Source of the DNA: Cellulophaga tyrosinoxydans
GTDB lineage: Bacteria > Bacteroidota > Bacteroidia > Flavobacteriales > Flavobacteriaceae
Assembly (NCBI RefSeq): GCF_900176415.1
Contig: NZ_FWXO01000002.1
Span: 248,001-312,000, forward strand
Length of the DNA stretch: 64,000 nucleotides
Reading direction: 5' to 3'
How positions within the stretch are numbered: the first letter of the stretch is position 1; the number at the start of each line of letters is the position of its first letter. Positions 44,641 to 54,177 of this stretch are shown here, piece by piece. The position numbers and the translations under genes are program-made. The notes beneath the pieces are model-generated. The model ran no database searches and was not told where the DNA came from. It saw only the letters and a list, made by a program, of their open reading frames with translations.

Positions 44641-45875
44641 TTTATTTTTTTCATTAATGGATTAGCATCCAGAAGATTATCAGGTGTAAAAACAGGGGAA
44701 ACTTTTTCTGAGAAATCAATAATATCCATAAACAAACTACGTAATAAGACTATTGTTTCTGGTGTTCGGTTTACGATATAAGAAAATAACTTTACGGGTC
44801 TATAAGGCACATCTCCTATGCCGTTTTTATCTAAATCATAACCGGTATACTCACTCCAGTAATTTTGATCAAAAACATTGTCATTTAAATTACTATTGTA
44901 AGATATATCGAATGAATTGTACATAAAATTATTCTTCGTAAACTTATTCTCGTAACAAGCTCCACGAACTTTTACTGCCCAACCATTATTTATGAAACTA
45001 TTATTGGTATAATTAATTCTATTAGAGCCCTCAATATTAATTCCTATGGTATTTTCTTCAAATATATTTCCTGATATTTCAGAATCATTTATTTCTTTTA
45101 AAAGTATCCCGAAGGCCGCAGTTCCCCAATTTTTTTTAAATATATTATTGTACATTTTCACACGTTTAGAAAACATAACCGCTACCCCTGCTCCATTGTT
45201 TTCAAATGTATTATTAGAATATGTATCATCATTAGAGAACATAAAATGAAGTCCATATCTAAGATTCTTAGTACTAATATTATTATTAATTGTAATATTA
45301 TCGGAGAATTCTAAATAAATACCATCACGCACACCTTGAACAATATTACGGTCTACCTCAATATTTTTAGAATACCATAATTGTATGCCATTTCCTGAAT
45401 TATATTCATCTACAGCATCACCAATTATTTTATTATGGTAAACCTTTCCATTATTAGATTTTTCTAGATAAATACCAAAAAATAATTTTTCTAGAACCAC
45501 ATTCTGTATTAAAAAATGTTCACTTTTAACCACCCGGATAGCTGCATAGTCCGAAGTGTAACTGGTGCCTACATTTATTATAAAAAGCCCATCTATGGTA
45601 ACCTCGTCCGAAACAATTCGTATAATTTCTCCTTTATCCTCACCATCTATAACAGGGAAATCTTCGCCGATTATGGTTAATGGTTTATCTACAAGAATAT
45701 TGTACTCTTTATAAGTGCCTTTTTTAATTAATAAAGTATCACAATCTTTAGCGATAGCTATTCCCGCCTTTATAGATGTAACTGCACAAGAAACACAAAC
45801 AGGAATTGTTTTTGCTTGTATACTACAACCAATAGCAAGTATTATAAAAAGTAATATTCGATTGATTTTATACAT
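44637..45875 (-). CDS. nosD: NosD, periplasmic copper-maturation protein
   Basis: 412 aa. Signal peptide (IILAIGCSIQAKT), then a right-handed beta helix with NosD repeats rich in GIYLE, NNTFENN, NGAGVAVMFS-type turns, and a C-terminal YWSEYTGYDLDKNGIGDVPYRP, the NosD landmark. Needed to mature the CuZ centre of NosZ. Overlaps the cupin gene by one base and nosF by 4 nt. Confidence 0.95.
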   Translation of the reverse strand: MYKINRILLFIILAIGCSIQAKTIPVCVSCAVTSIKAGIAIAKDCDTLLIKKGTYKEYNILVDKPLTIIGEDFPVIDGEDKGEIIRIVSDEVTIDGLFIINVGTSYTSDYAAIRVVKSEHFLIQNVVLEKLFFGIYLEKSNNGKVYHNKIIGDAVDEYNSGNGIQLWYSKNIEVDRNIVQGVRDGIYLEFSDNITINNNISTKNLRYGLHFMFSNDDTYSNNTFENNGAGVAVMFSKRVKMYNNIFKKNWGTAAFGILLKEINDSEISGNIFEENTIGINIEGSNRINYTNNSFINNGWAVKVRGACYENKFTKNNFMYNSFDISYNSNLNDNVFDQNYWSEYTGYDLDKNGIGDVPYRPVKLFSYIVNRTPETIVLLRSLFMDIIDFSEKVSPVFTPDNLLDANPLMKKIK

Positions 45876-46168
45876 TATCTGATAATCAAAAATTTAGAAT
45901 TTTCTTCAGCCTTCACCCAGTGTTCCACTAATTTTGGAAAACTAAAATGATCTTGCTTACTTAACTTGTATTGGGTATTGTTTATATGGAAAATAATGGT
46001 TCCTTCTAAAACCACAAGCTCAGCATCTGTAGGGGAAGTGTGTGTTGGAAAAATAGCATCTTTTTCTAAACTTATACTCAATAACTCTAATTTATCTGTT
46101 TTGGCAATCTTCATTACTTGAAGCTTATCAAACGGCTGATTTTTTATGGTCTTGTTGGTTGTATACAT
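45875..46168 (-). CDS. cupin-like small protein between nosL and nosD
   Basis: 97 aa. The beta strands with THTSPTDAELVVLEGTIIFHINN and HFSFPKLVEHWVKA are a single cupin fold with possible His/Glu metal ligands. It shares a base with nosD. Its role in the nos cluster is unknown; similar small cupins are found in Bacteroidota nos operons (recollection, not verified here). Confidence 0.65.
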   Translation of the reverse strand: MYTTNKTIKNQPFDKLQVMKIAKTDKLELLSISLEKDAIFPTHTSPTDAELVVLEGTIIFHINNTQYKLSKQDHFSFPKLVEHWVKAEENSKFLIIR

Positions 46169-46245
46169 ATTTAGTTGTTTATTATGATATTTTAAAAGTT
46201 AGAATGATTTACTTCATATATTTATTGGACATAAATATTTTACTT

Positions 46246-46686
46246 TTACCTATCTTTTTTAAACATAAAACTTAGGGCTTCCCAAGTGTATAGCTCACCC
46301 TCATTTAAACTTTGTATTGTTTCAGCTGCCTCTTTAGATTTGAACGCACTTAAATAAGCACCCATAGGGCTTGGTATATTCTTACTGATTAAAAAAGTAG
46401 CTTCTGTAGCATCAATTAAAGTTCCTGGTTGGTTAAAATCATTAACTAAAAACATAGAAATTGTGGTTTGATCAATTGATTTAATATGATTCATCATACA
46501 TTCCGATGCGTCAAACTTAAAACTCTTGCCTTTATCTGTTACAATTTCGGCGGCATGTTGTTTGTCTACTATGGTCATACTACAAAAATGACAACCATCA
46601 CTACCGTAATTTATAGGGTCTAGTTTTATACTGCAAGAGACAATTGTAAATACACTTAAGATTATAAAAGAATAATATTTTTTCAT
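46246..46686 (-). CDS. nosL: NosL, copper chaperone lipoprotein
   Basis: 146 aa. Lipobox IVSC with C18. Copper-binding motif C32-H-F-C35-S-M37, and a second cluster C63-M64-M65 in ASECMMNH. NosL binds Cu(I) and delivers it for NosZ. 20 nt downstream of the membrane protein gene. Confidence 0.92.
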   Translation of the reverse strand: MKKYYSFIILSVFTIVSCSIKLDPINYGSDGCHFCSMTIVDKQHAAEIVTDKGKSFKFDASECMMNHIKSIDQTTISMFLVNDFNQPGTLIDATEATFLISKNIPSPMGAYLSAFKSKEAAETIQSLNEGELYTWEALSFMFKKDR

Positions 46687-46706
46687 TTTTACTATTTTAA
46701 AGTTTT

Positions 46707-47321
46707 CTAGCTAATACTTTTAGCGGATTTTTTTCCAACAAAAAATGCTATTACCGTTAGTGACATACCTATAAACATTAACCATGCTCCAGTATCTGGC
46801 AAGGATGTAACATCAAAATTTAACATTTTAGCATTACCAAATAAGGGTGGTTTATAGGTCATAGGTGTTCCATCGGGGTTAGCTATTTTCATTATGGCAT
46901 GTGGGTCTAAATTGGTTCCGTAATCCGTCATCCAAGCATTAAAATCATACATACCCAAAACCCCAAGAACAGACATAAAAACAAACCAACCAAGAAACCA
47001 TTTATAACTTACTTTTTTAAAATAACCTAAAACTCCAATTAAAACCCCAAGAAATACCATAGCAGCAATTACAAGAGGAAACGTGCTAAATTCCCACATT
47101 TCTTCTGGTTTAGGAATAGTTTTCATTCCTATATAATGATTAAGACCATCAATATTTTGAATGTCGAACTCATTAAAACCTTTAATTCCATCAATATGAA
47201 TATTCATTCCTAATGGTTCAGGATATTGTGGTGCTCCCAACATGATATTCCATAATGGGAAGACAAATAATCCTAAGAGAAATAAAGACCCAATGATCAT
47301 TAGTATACTTGCTTTTTTCAT
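46707..47321 (-). CDS. membrane protein of the nos cluster
   Basis: 204 aa with four hydrophobic helices (about 8-27, 85-103, 110-125, 178-198). Periplasmic part with conserved aromatic/Met segments. It sits after nosZ and before nosL, the place of small membrane proteins (NosB-like) in clade II nos clusters. Membership is by position; sequence relation to NosB is not verified. Confidence 0.6.
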   Translation of the reverse strand: MKKASILMIIGSLFLLGLFVFPLWNIMLGAPQYPEPLGMNIHIDGIKGFNEFDIQNIDGLNHYIGMKTIPKPEEMWEFSTFPLVIAAMVFLGVLIGVLGYFKKVSYKWFLGWFVFMSVLGVLGMYDFNAWMTDYGTNLDPHAIMKIANPDGTPMTYKPPLFGNAKMLNFDVTSLPDTGAWLMFIGMSLTVIAFFVGKKSAKSIS

Positions 47322-47383
47322 CTTAAAGTGTATTAAAAATTACTAATTGATTTTGCTGTGGAAGGTTGTTTTTATTGAAGTAA

Positions 47384-47414
47384 AAAGCGGGCAGATAAAA
47401 TAGCTACCCGCTTT
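47384..47414 (-). terminator. terminator of nosZ (minus strand)
   Basis: On the minus strand AAAGCGGGTAG pairs with CTGCCCGCTTT (one G-U pair), followed by TTTT. It lies between the nosZ stop (47451) and the next gene in the operon (47321), so it may make nosZ mRNA more abundant than the downstream genes. Confidence 0.75.
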
Positions 47415-47450
47415 AGATTTGAAAGAAAATAAATTTGTAAACTTAGATGC

Positions 47451-49409
47451 CTACTCTCCTAATGACCATGAAAGTTCAATATTAGAATCGGCTGGTGATA
47501 CTCTTACATAGCCTTGCATTTCTTGGTGTAATGCAGAACAGAAATCTGTACAATAGAATGGCCACACCCCTACTTGCTTAGGCTCCCAAACCGATGTTTT
47601 TGTTTGCCCTGGCATTATTAATAATTCAGAAGTGTTTTGTCCAATTATTGAGAACCCATGAGGTACATCAAAATCTTGTTCGTGGTTTGTAATATGGAAA
47701 TAAACCTTATCTCCAACCTTAACCCCCTCAATATTATCAGGAGTAAAGTGACTACGTATTGTGGTCATATAAATATGTACCTCTTTTCCAATACGTTCTA
47801 CTCTAGCATCTGCACTTGTTAGGGTTGCATACTTATTTTTGTTATCAGCAAGTCTGTATATTTTTTGAGACTTTGGTGCTAATATTTCTGCAGGAATACC
47901 TGCCGCGTAGTGTGGTTCTCCATGCGTTGGGAAATCATAAATTAGTTCCATTTTTTCTCCTGTAATATCGTACAGCTGGGCAGAGTGTTCCATCTCCGGG
48001 CCTGTAGGGAGGTAACGATCTTTAGTAATCTTGTTCATAGCTACTACATATTTACCAAATGGTTTTCTTGAATTTCCTCCAGGTATCATCAAGTGACCAA
48101 CAGAGTAAAATGTAGGCTTGCGATCTATTACTTCCCAAGTTCCTAATTTCCATTTTACAACTTCTGAAGAAATAAAGAAGGTAGTATATGCATTTCCTTT
48201 GTCATCAAATTCAGTATGAAGTGGGCCTAATCCACCACTTTTTACAGTACCTCCTAAAACATCTTCAAACTTTAAAATTGGAATTCCATAAGCTTCTCCA
48301 TCGAACTTTTTACCTTCAATAGCAGCAATCATATTATCAAATGAATGCACAGTAAGATCTGCTGATAGCTTACCATTACCAATAATGTAATTTCCTGTTG
48401 GATCTACATCGCAACCATGAGGTGATTTTGGAGTAGGTAAAAAGTATACAGCTCCAGGTATTTTTGTTGGGTCTACAGTCAATACTTCTTTTACCATAGT
48501 AGTAGTACCTGTATGGCTCTCTTCATTATAAACATTATGTGCATAATTAGTAGGCATTTTAGTTCCTCCACCATTGTTTACATATTCTTCAATTTTCTTC
48601 CAGTTAATAGCTGCAATAAAATCTTTATCATTTTGTGAAGCATTTACTTCTAATAATGAATTAGCTTCCTCTGTATTATAGGTTGTAAAGAAGAACCATC
48701 CATGAGATTTTCCTCTTCCAGGATGAGAAAGATCATAATTAAATCCTGGCATTAAAATTTGAAATTTTATTGCCATATGGCCACTTGTTGGATCTACACT
48801 AATGAATGATAAAGCTCCTTTAAAATTACCTTTATACTCTTTAATAGGAATATCACGTTGTGGTACAGGCACTGCAAAACGAGTTCCTGCAACCACATAT
48901 TCCGTATTTTCAGTTATGAATGATGAACTGTGGTTCCCTGCACTATTTGGAACCTCGATAATTTCTTCGGTTTCAAAAGTACTTAGGTTAATACGTGCAA
49001 TTCTTGGTGTATTATTTCCATTTATAAATAACCATCTGCCATCTAATTCTCCATTAGTTTGTGAAATATCTGGGTGATGCGCATCATCCCAAGGTACAAA
49101 ACCAAAAGAGGTATTCAACATAGGTTTTGTTTCCTCAGAATACCCATAACCAGACGTTGGAAACTGGGAGAAAACAGGAATTTCTTTAAACATTCTACCT
49201 GATGGTAAACCGTAAACTGTTACATTTCCGCTATAACCTCCAGACATAAAAGCATAGAATTCGTCGTGCTCGCCTGGAGCAACATACACTTTTTCTGCGT
49301 TACTCGAATTAAGTGCACCATTAGATGAACTTTTTCCGTTTTGATTACCACAACTAAAGAGTACCGTTGACCCCAAAAGTGCGATTAAATAATGCTTATA
49401 ATTTTTCAT
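47451..49409 (-). CDS. nosZ: nitrous oxide reductase NosZ, clade II
   Basis: 652 aa. Begins with a Sec-type lipoprotein-like signal (C20 in LFSC) and no twin-arginine motif, the mark of clade II (atypical) NosZ. The beta-propeller carries CuZ His residues, e.g. in DDAHHPD. The C-terminal cupredoxin holds CuA: H584, C620, C624, H628 and M631 (CTDFCSALHQEM). It reduces N2O to N2 in the periplasm. Downstream of cytochrome c and fasciclin genes in one unit. Confidence 0.97.
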   Translation of the reverse strand: MKNYKHYLIALLGSTVLFSCGNQNGKSSSNGALNSSNAEKVYVAPGEHDEFYAFMSGGYSGNVTVYGLPSGRMFKEIPVFSQFPTSGYGYSEETKPMLNTSFGFVPWDDAHHPDISQTNGELDGRWLFINGNNTPRIARINLSTFETEEIIEVPNSAGNHSSSFITENTEYVVAGTRFAVPVPQRDIPIKEYKGNFKGALSFISVDPTSGHMAIKFQILMPGFNYDLSHPGRGKSHGWFFFTTYNTEEANSLLEVNASQNDKDFIAAINWKKIEEYVNNGGGTKMPTNYAHNVYNEESHTGTTTMVKEVLTVDPTKIPGAVYFLPTPKSPHGCDVDPTGNYIIGNGKLSADLTVHSFDNMIAAIEGKKFDGEAYGIPILKFEDVLGGTVKSGGLGPLHTEFDDKGNAYTTFFISSEVVKWKLGTWEVIDRKPTFYSVGHLMIPGGNSRKPFGKYVVAMNKITKDRYLPTGPEMEHSAQLYDITGEKMELIYDFPTHGEPHYAAGIPAEILAPKSQKIYRLADNKNKYATLTSADARVERIGKEVHIYMTTIRSHFTPDNIEGVKVGDKVYFHITNHEQDFDVPHGFSIIGQNTSELLIMPGQTKTSVWEPKQVGVWPFYCTDFCSALHQEMQGYVRVSPADSNIELSWSLGE

Positions 49410-49448
49410 TTGTATTAGTTTAATATTTGTTATTAGCTATTTATACTT

Positions 49449-50033
49449 TTACTCTGTTGGAGGTAGAATTACCTTATCAACTACATGCACAATACCGTTA
49501 CCAGCAGGGATGCTTGCTATTATTTTAGCACCACCTATAAAGACATCATCGCCCTTTACTTCAACAGATGTATTTTGGTCATTTGCTTGTCCGAGCTTTT
49601 TAAAATTCTTCAAAAAATCTTTCGTATAATTACCTGCACTTACATGATGTTTAAGAATATTTGCCAAAGCCGCTTTATTCTCAGGTTTCAACAAGTTTTC
49701 AACAGTGCCAGCAGGTAAAGCATCAAAAGCCGCATTCGTTGGTGCAAAAACCGTTAATGGTCCAGCGTTAACCAATACGTTTTCCAAACTAGCTGCTTGT
49801 ACTGCTGCCACTAATGTGGTATGATCAGGAGATCCAATGGCAATTTGTAAAACATTTGGTGTTGAACTTTCATCATTAATAAAAGCTTGTCCGCTTTCAT
49901 GAGAATCAGCGCTAGGTGTTGAACTTTCTGCAGCATTGGTTATTGCTTCTTTCTTATTTTCATTTTTACAAGAACTAATTAACATCAATGTAAAAAGTGA
50001 GGCAAATACTAGTTTTAGGTGGGTTGTTTTCAT
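49449..50033 (-). CDS. fasciclin-domain lipoprotein of the nos cluster
   Basis: About 194 aa from the ATG at 50033 (50039 is possible; longer extensions would overlap the cytochrome gene). Lipobox ISSC with C22. A FAS1 domain: TVFAPTNAAFDALPAGTVENLL and the second motif NGIVHVVDKVILPP. Fasciclin proteins occur next to Bacteroidota nosZ genes; the role is unknown but could be in copper or electron delivery (inference). Confidence 0.85.
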   Translation of the reverse strand: MKTTHLKLVFASLFTLMLISSCKNENKKEAITNAAESSTPSADSHESGQAFINDESSTPNVLQIAIGSPDHTTLVAAVQAASLENVLVNAGPLTVFAPTNAAFDALPAGTVENLLKPENKAALANILKHHVSAGNYTKDFLKNFKKLGQANDQNTSVEVKGDDVFIGGAKIIASIPAGNGIVHVVDKVILPPTE

Positions 50034-50043
50034 AATCATATAG

Positions 50044-50547
50044 TTATAGGGTTCTAAAATATTCGAGTATGGATCTTGTTTGTTCAACAGTTAAATTTTG
50101 ATTAGACATTGCTGCACCATTAAACTCAATTAACAAATCTTTAGCGCAACGATCCTGTTCTGTCATTAACTTTGGATCTAAAATCATATTCATAATCCAC
50201 TCAGGACTTCTACGTTCTAAAATACCTTGTGGAGATGGTCCAATAAAACGCTTATCTAATTTATGACAAGCAGTACAATTTGTGTTGTACAATTCTGCTC
50301 CTGCTGCTGCCATTTCTTGGTTAATTTCTGCATCTAAGGTGATTGATTTAATCTGCCCTACTCCTTTGTCATCCAAAGTAATTCTTTGTGAAGCTGGAAC
50401 TTCGTTACTTACTGGAGCAGTTTCGACAGTCTTTTCGCTTTCCTTATTACGATTTACACTAAACCCTTCTTTTTTTTCTTCTTTTCCTCCGCAGCTTAGT
50501 AAGGCTAAAGAAAAAAGTAATGCTAAACTCTTAAATGCTATTTTCAT
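50044..50547 (-). CDS. c-type cytochrome lipoprotein, first gene of the nos operon
   Basis: 167 aa. Lipobox LLSC with C19, then a low-complexity linker, a haem site C91-T-A-C94-H95, and an axial methionine candidate M147 in NGAAMSNQ. Probable electron donor to NosZ. The first gene after the regulated promoter at 50575-50618. Confidence 0.88.
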   Translation of the reverse strand: MKIAFKSLALLFSLALLSCGGKEEKKEGFSVNRNKESEKTVETAPVSNEVPASQRITLDDKGVGQIKSITLDAEINQEMAAAGAELYNTNCTACHKLDKRFIGPSPQGILERRSPEWIMNMILDPKLMTEQDRCAKDLLIEFNGAAMSNQNLTVEQTRSILEYFRTL

Positions 50548-50574
50548 GATATTAGGTTGTTAAGATTAATACTC

Positions 50575-50618
50575 CAAAATTATGCGACTTTAAGTTGATG
50601 AAATATGATAAATGTCAT
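50575..50618 (-). promoter_or_regulatory. nos operon promoter with Crp/Fnr-type site
   Basis: On the minus strand TAATTTTG (plus 50575-50582) is the -7 element. ATGATAAATGTCAT at 50605-50618 is a TGA-N6-TCA palindrome centred at 50611.5, i.e. 36.5 bp from the base at 50575. With transcription starting about 5 nt past the -7, the site centre would be near -41.5, the class II activator position. The cytochrome gene starts at 50547. Confidence 0.65.
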
Positions 50619-50624
50619 ATTAAA

Positions 50625-50655
50625 GGATAAAAAAGTCTTTTTATCTTTATATTTG
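50625..50655 (+). promoter_or_regulatory. promoter and operator of the second rrf2 gene
   Basis: TATATTTG at 50648-50655 is the -7 element. GATAAAAA at 50626-50633 and TTTTTATC at 50638-50645 form a perfect 8-bp inverted repeat with a 4-nt spacer, just upstream of it. The same bases carry GGATAA-N4-GTCT at 50625-50638, matching the motif before the first rrf2 gene. Confidence 0.6.
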
Positions 50656-50670
50656 TTTAAAATATACGTT

Positions 50671-51102
50671 ATGCTATCTATTTCAACTAAATATGCCATA
50701 AAAGCGGTTTTATATTTGGCAGTAAATTCAACTGTAGACAAAAAAATATTGGCTAAAGAAATTAGTGCTCCTACAGGAGTACCAAAAGCCTATTTATCTA
50801 AAATTTTGCAAGAGCTTTCTAGGCATGATATTATCTCATCTGTAAAAGGTCCGAATGGAGGTTTTTACTTAACAGCAGAAAACCAACAGACTTCATTAAT
50901 TAAAATAGTAGATTTAATTGATGGTGAACATAGATTAAAATCATGTATTTTAAGTATTCAAAATTGCAATTCTGATCATCCCTGTCCATTACATAACATG
51001 GTTGGTAATACCAAGTCTCGATTTATTTCTAAACTAGAAACCACAAGTATTCATGATTTGGTGAACGATATAAAAATTGGAAAATCCAATTTGCCCCTAT
51101 AA
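50671..51102 (+). CDS. Rrf2 family transcriptional regulator, second copy
   Basis: 143 aa from the ATG at 50671 (MLSISTKYAIKAVLYLA); the frame extends upstream to 50605 but the operator lies there. Three Cys (C92, C99, C105) in CILSIQNC...CPLH, as in the copy at 38318. Likely Fe-S based NO or redox sensor for the divergent nos operon. Confidence 0.9.
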   Translation: MLSISTKYAIKAVLYLAVNSTVDKKILAKEISAPTGVPKAYLSKILQELSRHDIISSVKGPNGGFYLTAENQQTSLIKIVDLIDGEHRLKSCILSIQNCNSDHPCPLHNMVGNTKSRFISKLETTSIHDLVNDIKIGKSNLPL

Positions 51103-51105
51103 AAA

Positions 51106-51131
51106 AAAGGCTGCCCAATTGGGCAGCCTTT
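51106..51131. terminator. bidirectional terminator between rrf2 and the copper operon
   Basis: AAAGGCTGCCC (51106-51116), loop AATT, GGGCAGCCTTT (51121-51131). A perfect 11-bp stem, symmetric, placed between converging genes. Confidence 0.9.
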
Positions 51132-51153
51132 AAAGAAAACTTTGTTTTTCTTT

Positions 51154-51996
51154 TTAGAACTCTATCTCAAGATATAAACTACTACTTAAATTTGTTTCCG
51201 TAATATCTTCACCTTTTAAAACATCACCAGATTCATTTAGTAATTTTAAATTTAATTTCCAGTAACCAGTCATTGTTAATGCTAATTTTCCTTCGTACAT
51301 TTTTTCAGTAGTATTATAGGTTAAATCTACGTTGTTTGGTGAACTATGATTGCCCATGCTTGGCATACGTGGATCTAAAGCTATAGTTTGATTTATTACT
51401 GGTGAAAACACCATCATGCTTTCCATTTTATACAATAGTGCAGAAAAATCATTCACCGCTACCTTAGGCTCCAAAGGCATCATAGCAAGTATATAACGTG
51501 CATTGTCTGAACCAGTAAACACAGAAACTCTTTGCATACCATCAAGAGGGGCTTTAACCTCAATCTGCTCAGTTACTGTATAACTCTCACCATTTACAGT
51601 ATAATTAATAGTTAAATCCCAATATTCGGTATCATTACCTGGCATTTGAAAAATGATAAAACCTGAGTAAACCGATGCATCATCAGTTTTAGAAACTTCA
51701 GATTTTGGACAAGAATGCATCATACTAGTCATATGCATTACAGGATTCCATGAGATAGTAGCATCAGAAATATACATATCTGAAGCATCCTTAATACGTA
51801 TAAAAAGTTCATTATAACCTACTGTAAATTGGCTTTGAGCAGAATACAATTCTAATGTATGAGTATTAGCTTGTAGGCTAGTTAGCATATTTAATTCAGT
51901 AAGTGGATCAATTTCATTATTTTCATCATTATCGGAACAAGAAGTTAATGAAATTGAAATAAGAAAAATGGATATAATTGTTTTTATTGTTTTCAT
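51154..51996 (-). CDS. Met/His-rich lipoprotein next to copper receptor
   Basis: 280 aa from the ATG at 51996 (the longer frame runs into the receptor gene). Lipobox LTSC with C19 or nearby. Beta-sandwich parts of FixH/YtkA-like type; MHMTSMMHSCPK (Met/His/Cys cluster) and later MMVFSP, MPSMGNHSS. The Met/His clusters fit copper binding. It follows the TonB receptor by 23 nt, so it may be its periplasmic or surface partner. Confidence 0.65.
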   Translation of the reverse strand: MKTIKTIISIFLISISLTSCSDNDENNEIDPLTELNMLTSLQANTHTLELYSAQSQFTVGYNELFIRIKDASDMYISDATISWNPVMHMTSMMHSCPKSEVSKTDDASVYSGFIIFQMPGNDTEYWDLTINYTVNGESYTVTEQIEVKAPLDGMQRVSVFTGSDNARYILAMMPLEPKVAVNDFSALLYKMESMMVFSPVINQTIALDPRMPSMGNHSSPNNVDLTYNTTEKMYEGKLALTMTGYWKLNLKLLNESGDVLKGEDITETNLSSSLYLEIEF

Positions 51997-52019
51997 GATG
52001 TATTGTTTATTAAAATTTA

Positions 52020-54089
52020 TTAATTGATTGTGTAAGAACAGGTTAAGAATATATTTCTCCCCATTCGAGGTATATTTTTCCAATCTGCATACGTGGAATA
52101 GTTGGTGTCAAAAATGTTCTCAACACCTGTTTTTAAGTATAATGAATTGTCTGAAATTGATAGGGTTTTCCCTAATGATACTGAAAATATAGTGTAGGCC
52201 TTTGTACGGTCTTCGCCATAACTTGGATTAAAATTAACCTGCTCTGCAGCTCCATTCATAGCTATGTTTCCTGAAAAACTTCCTTTAACATATTGGACTG
52301 AAGATCTATAGGCAAATGGACTAATAAAGGGAAGATTAATATTATCCTGATCTTGACCTCGATGGTAAGATATAAATCCGTTCCAAGAAAAACCTGGTGT
52401 AATTTGGTACGTGCCATCTACTGATACATTGTACAGGTTAGCATACTCCAAATTCTTATAAATCTTAACACCATCGGCTCCAATGGTCATAACACTTAAA
52501 TCTGGACTTACCTCACCAATGATATAATCCATTGTATGAAAATAATTGCCTTCTAGGTTTAACTTAAAGTTTTTAAAAGGAAACAAAAACGAAACATTAC
52601 CCTCAAGAGATTTTTCGTTCTCCAAATTAGGATCACCAATATAGTCATGATTATCAAAGCTATTGAACAAATAAAAGCCAAAACCCTCAGAGACAGAAGG
52701 TGCACGATCTCCGTAAGACAAACCTAATTTTACATCTGCCTTGGCCATTTTTGTAGCATACAACGATGAAAAACTTTTCAAAAACCGAGTTTGACGCTGC
52801 GGCATTGTTGGATAAAAAATTCGTAAACTATTTAACCCAAATTCATCTGCAATAGTAAAACCTTGAACTGTAATTCTAGAAGAAATTTTAAGTGTTCCCT
52901 CATTTAAATCAAAAATATCTTCTGCATACAAACCGGAGTTAAGGGTTCTAACATCTGGCCATGTTAACATAAACATTTCATTTTCATTAGGGTCATTTGG
53001 GTACATCGTCATTTCGGCAAGAGACCGATTATAAAATCCGTCTATTTTAAACAAAAATGCATGCTTCTCCAGTTTTAATTTTGCTTGTGAATAATAACCA
53101 TAGGTATCACTCCATCCAGGCATGTCCATTCTAATAGGCACATCTGGTCGCTTGCTATCATCCATAATATGCGTTATGGAATTGGCATAAACTTTAGAAT
53201 CCCAATCGGATAATGCCCCAATAAATTTAGGCTGAATATAACTAACAGAACCAATAAATGCTCTAGCTAATGAAACATCCATAGGTAAAGCTGGATAACC
53301 AACATCACGAGCTTCATCAAAAATAAAGCTAGCCAGTAGTTTTTTATCGTTATCAATTTTGAAACCAGCGTTTGTAGATAAATTATACTTCTCGAACTGA
53401 GAATAATTAACCTCTTCTCCTCCACCAGCTACATAATTATCTGCTTTACGAAAAATCACATCTGAATCTATATAAAAATTATCATTGGAATAATTCAATT
53501 CTCCGCCAATAATTCTAGACGCATTGTTAGATTCAAAGCCTGTTTCAAAAGAACCTACCCATCCGGTTGGTTTAAAATTACTCTTCTCTAAACGAAGATC
53601 AATTGAGCCTCCAATTGTTGCACCATGCTCCGCTCCTTGTTGTCCACTTGCTACATGGATGTCATTTAAATTAGAAACATCTACATAAGAAGTTATTGGA
53701 TCCATTTTATCAGTACATGCTCCAAAAATGCGCATACCATCTATGCTTACGGTTAAGCGTTCCGAACTCATATCGTTCAAAACGGGTTCCCATGCATAAG
53801 CACCTCTCTTTATCATATTTAGCTTTTTTGAAGACTCTAAATACTCATCTAAAGTAGAAAGTGGTTTATTTTGTGCTCTATGTTCTAAGGCATTTTTGTA
53901 GTTAGCAATAACAATAACTTCATCTAGATTTACAGGAAGTATAGTGTCATTTACAATAATTACTGCTTGCTCTTGAGCTAATACATTCAGCTGAAATGCA
54001 ATTACAAAAATAGTGGATAATAATAGTGCTTTGGTTTTTAGGCATATCCTATTTTTAGGATATGACCTAACATCAAATTCTGTTTTCAT
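52020..54089 (-). CDS. TonB-dependent copper receptor of the OprC/NosA type
   Basis: 689 aa. Signal peptide ending NVLAQ, plug domain (about 45-170) and a C-terminal beta-barrel ending in SYTIN. The plug has C125-TDK-M129 (CxxxM) in RIFGACTDKMDP, and the barrel has H307-I-M309 in THIMDD. CxxxM plus HxM is the copper site known for OprC of Pseudomonas. This supports a copper importer that supplies NosZ. Preceded by a small Cys-rich protein gene and followed by the lipoprotein gene, in one operon. Confidence 0.82.
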   Translation of the reverse strand: MKTEFDVRSYPKNRICLKTKALLLSTIFVIAFQLNVLAQEQAVIIVNDTILPVNLDEVIVIANYKNALEHRAQNKPLSTLDEYLESSKKLNMIKRGAYAWEPVLNDMSSERLTVSIDGMRIFGACTDKMDPITSYVDVSNLNDIHVASGQQGAEHGATIGGSIDLRLEKSNFKPTGWVGSFETGFESNNASRIIGGELNYSNDNFYIDSDVIFRKADNYVAGGGEEVNYSQFEKYNLSTNAGFKIDNDKKLLASFIFDEARDVGYPALPMDVSLARAFIGSVSYIQPKFIGALSDWDSKVYANSITHIMDDSKRPDVPIRMDMPGWSDTYGYYSQAKLKLEKHAFLFKIDGFYNRSLAEMTMYPNDPNENEMFMLTWPDVRTLNSGLYAEDIFDLNEGTLKISSRITVQGFTIADEFGLNSLRIFYPTMPQRQTRFLKSFSSLYATKMAKADVKLGLSYGDRAPSVSEGFGFYLFNSFDNHDYIGDPNLENEKSLEGNVSFLFPFKNFKLNLEGNYFHTMDYIIGEVSPDLSVMTIGADGVKIYKNLEYANLYNVSVDGTYQITPGFSWNGFISYHRGQDQDNINLPFISPFAYRSSVQYVKGSFSGNIAMNGAAEQVNFNPSYGEDRTKAYTIFSVSLGKTLSISDNSLYLKTGVENIFDTNYSTYADWKNIPRMGRNIFLTCSYTIN

Positions 54090-54177
54090 CTGTTGTTTTT
54101 TAACAAATATTAAAATATAGGGTATTCTCTAACTTAGAGCCAATTAGTCTAGTTAGATAAATACATTGAAAAAAAAA

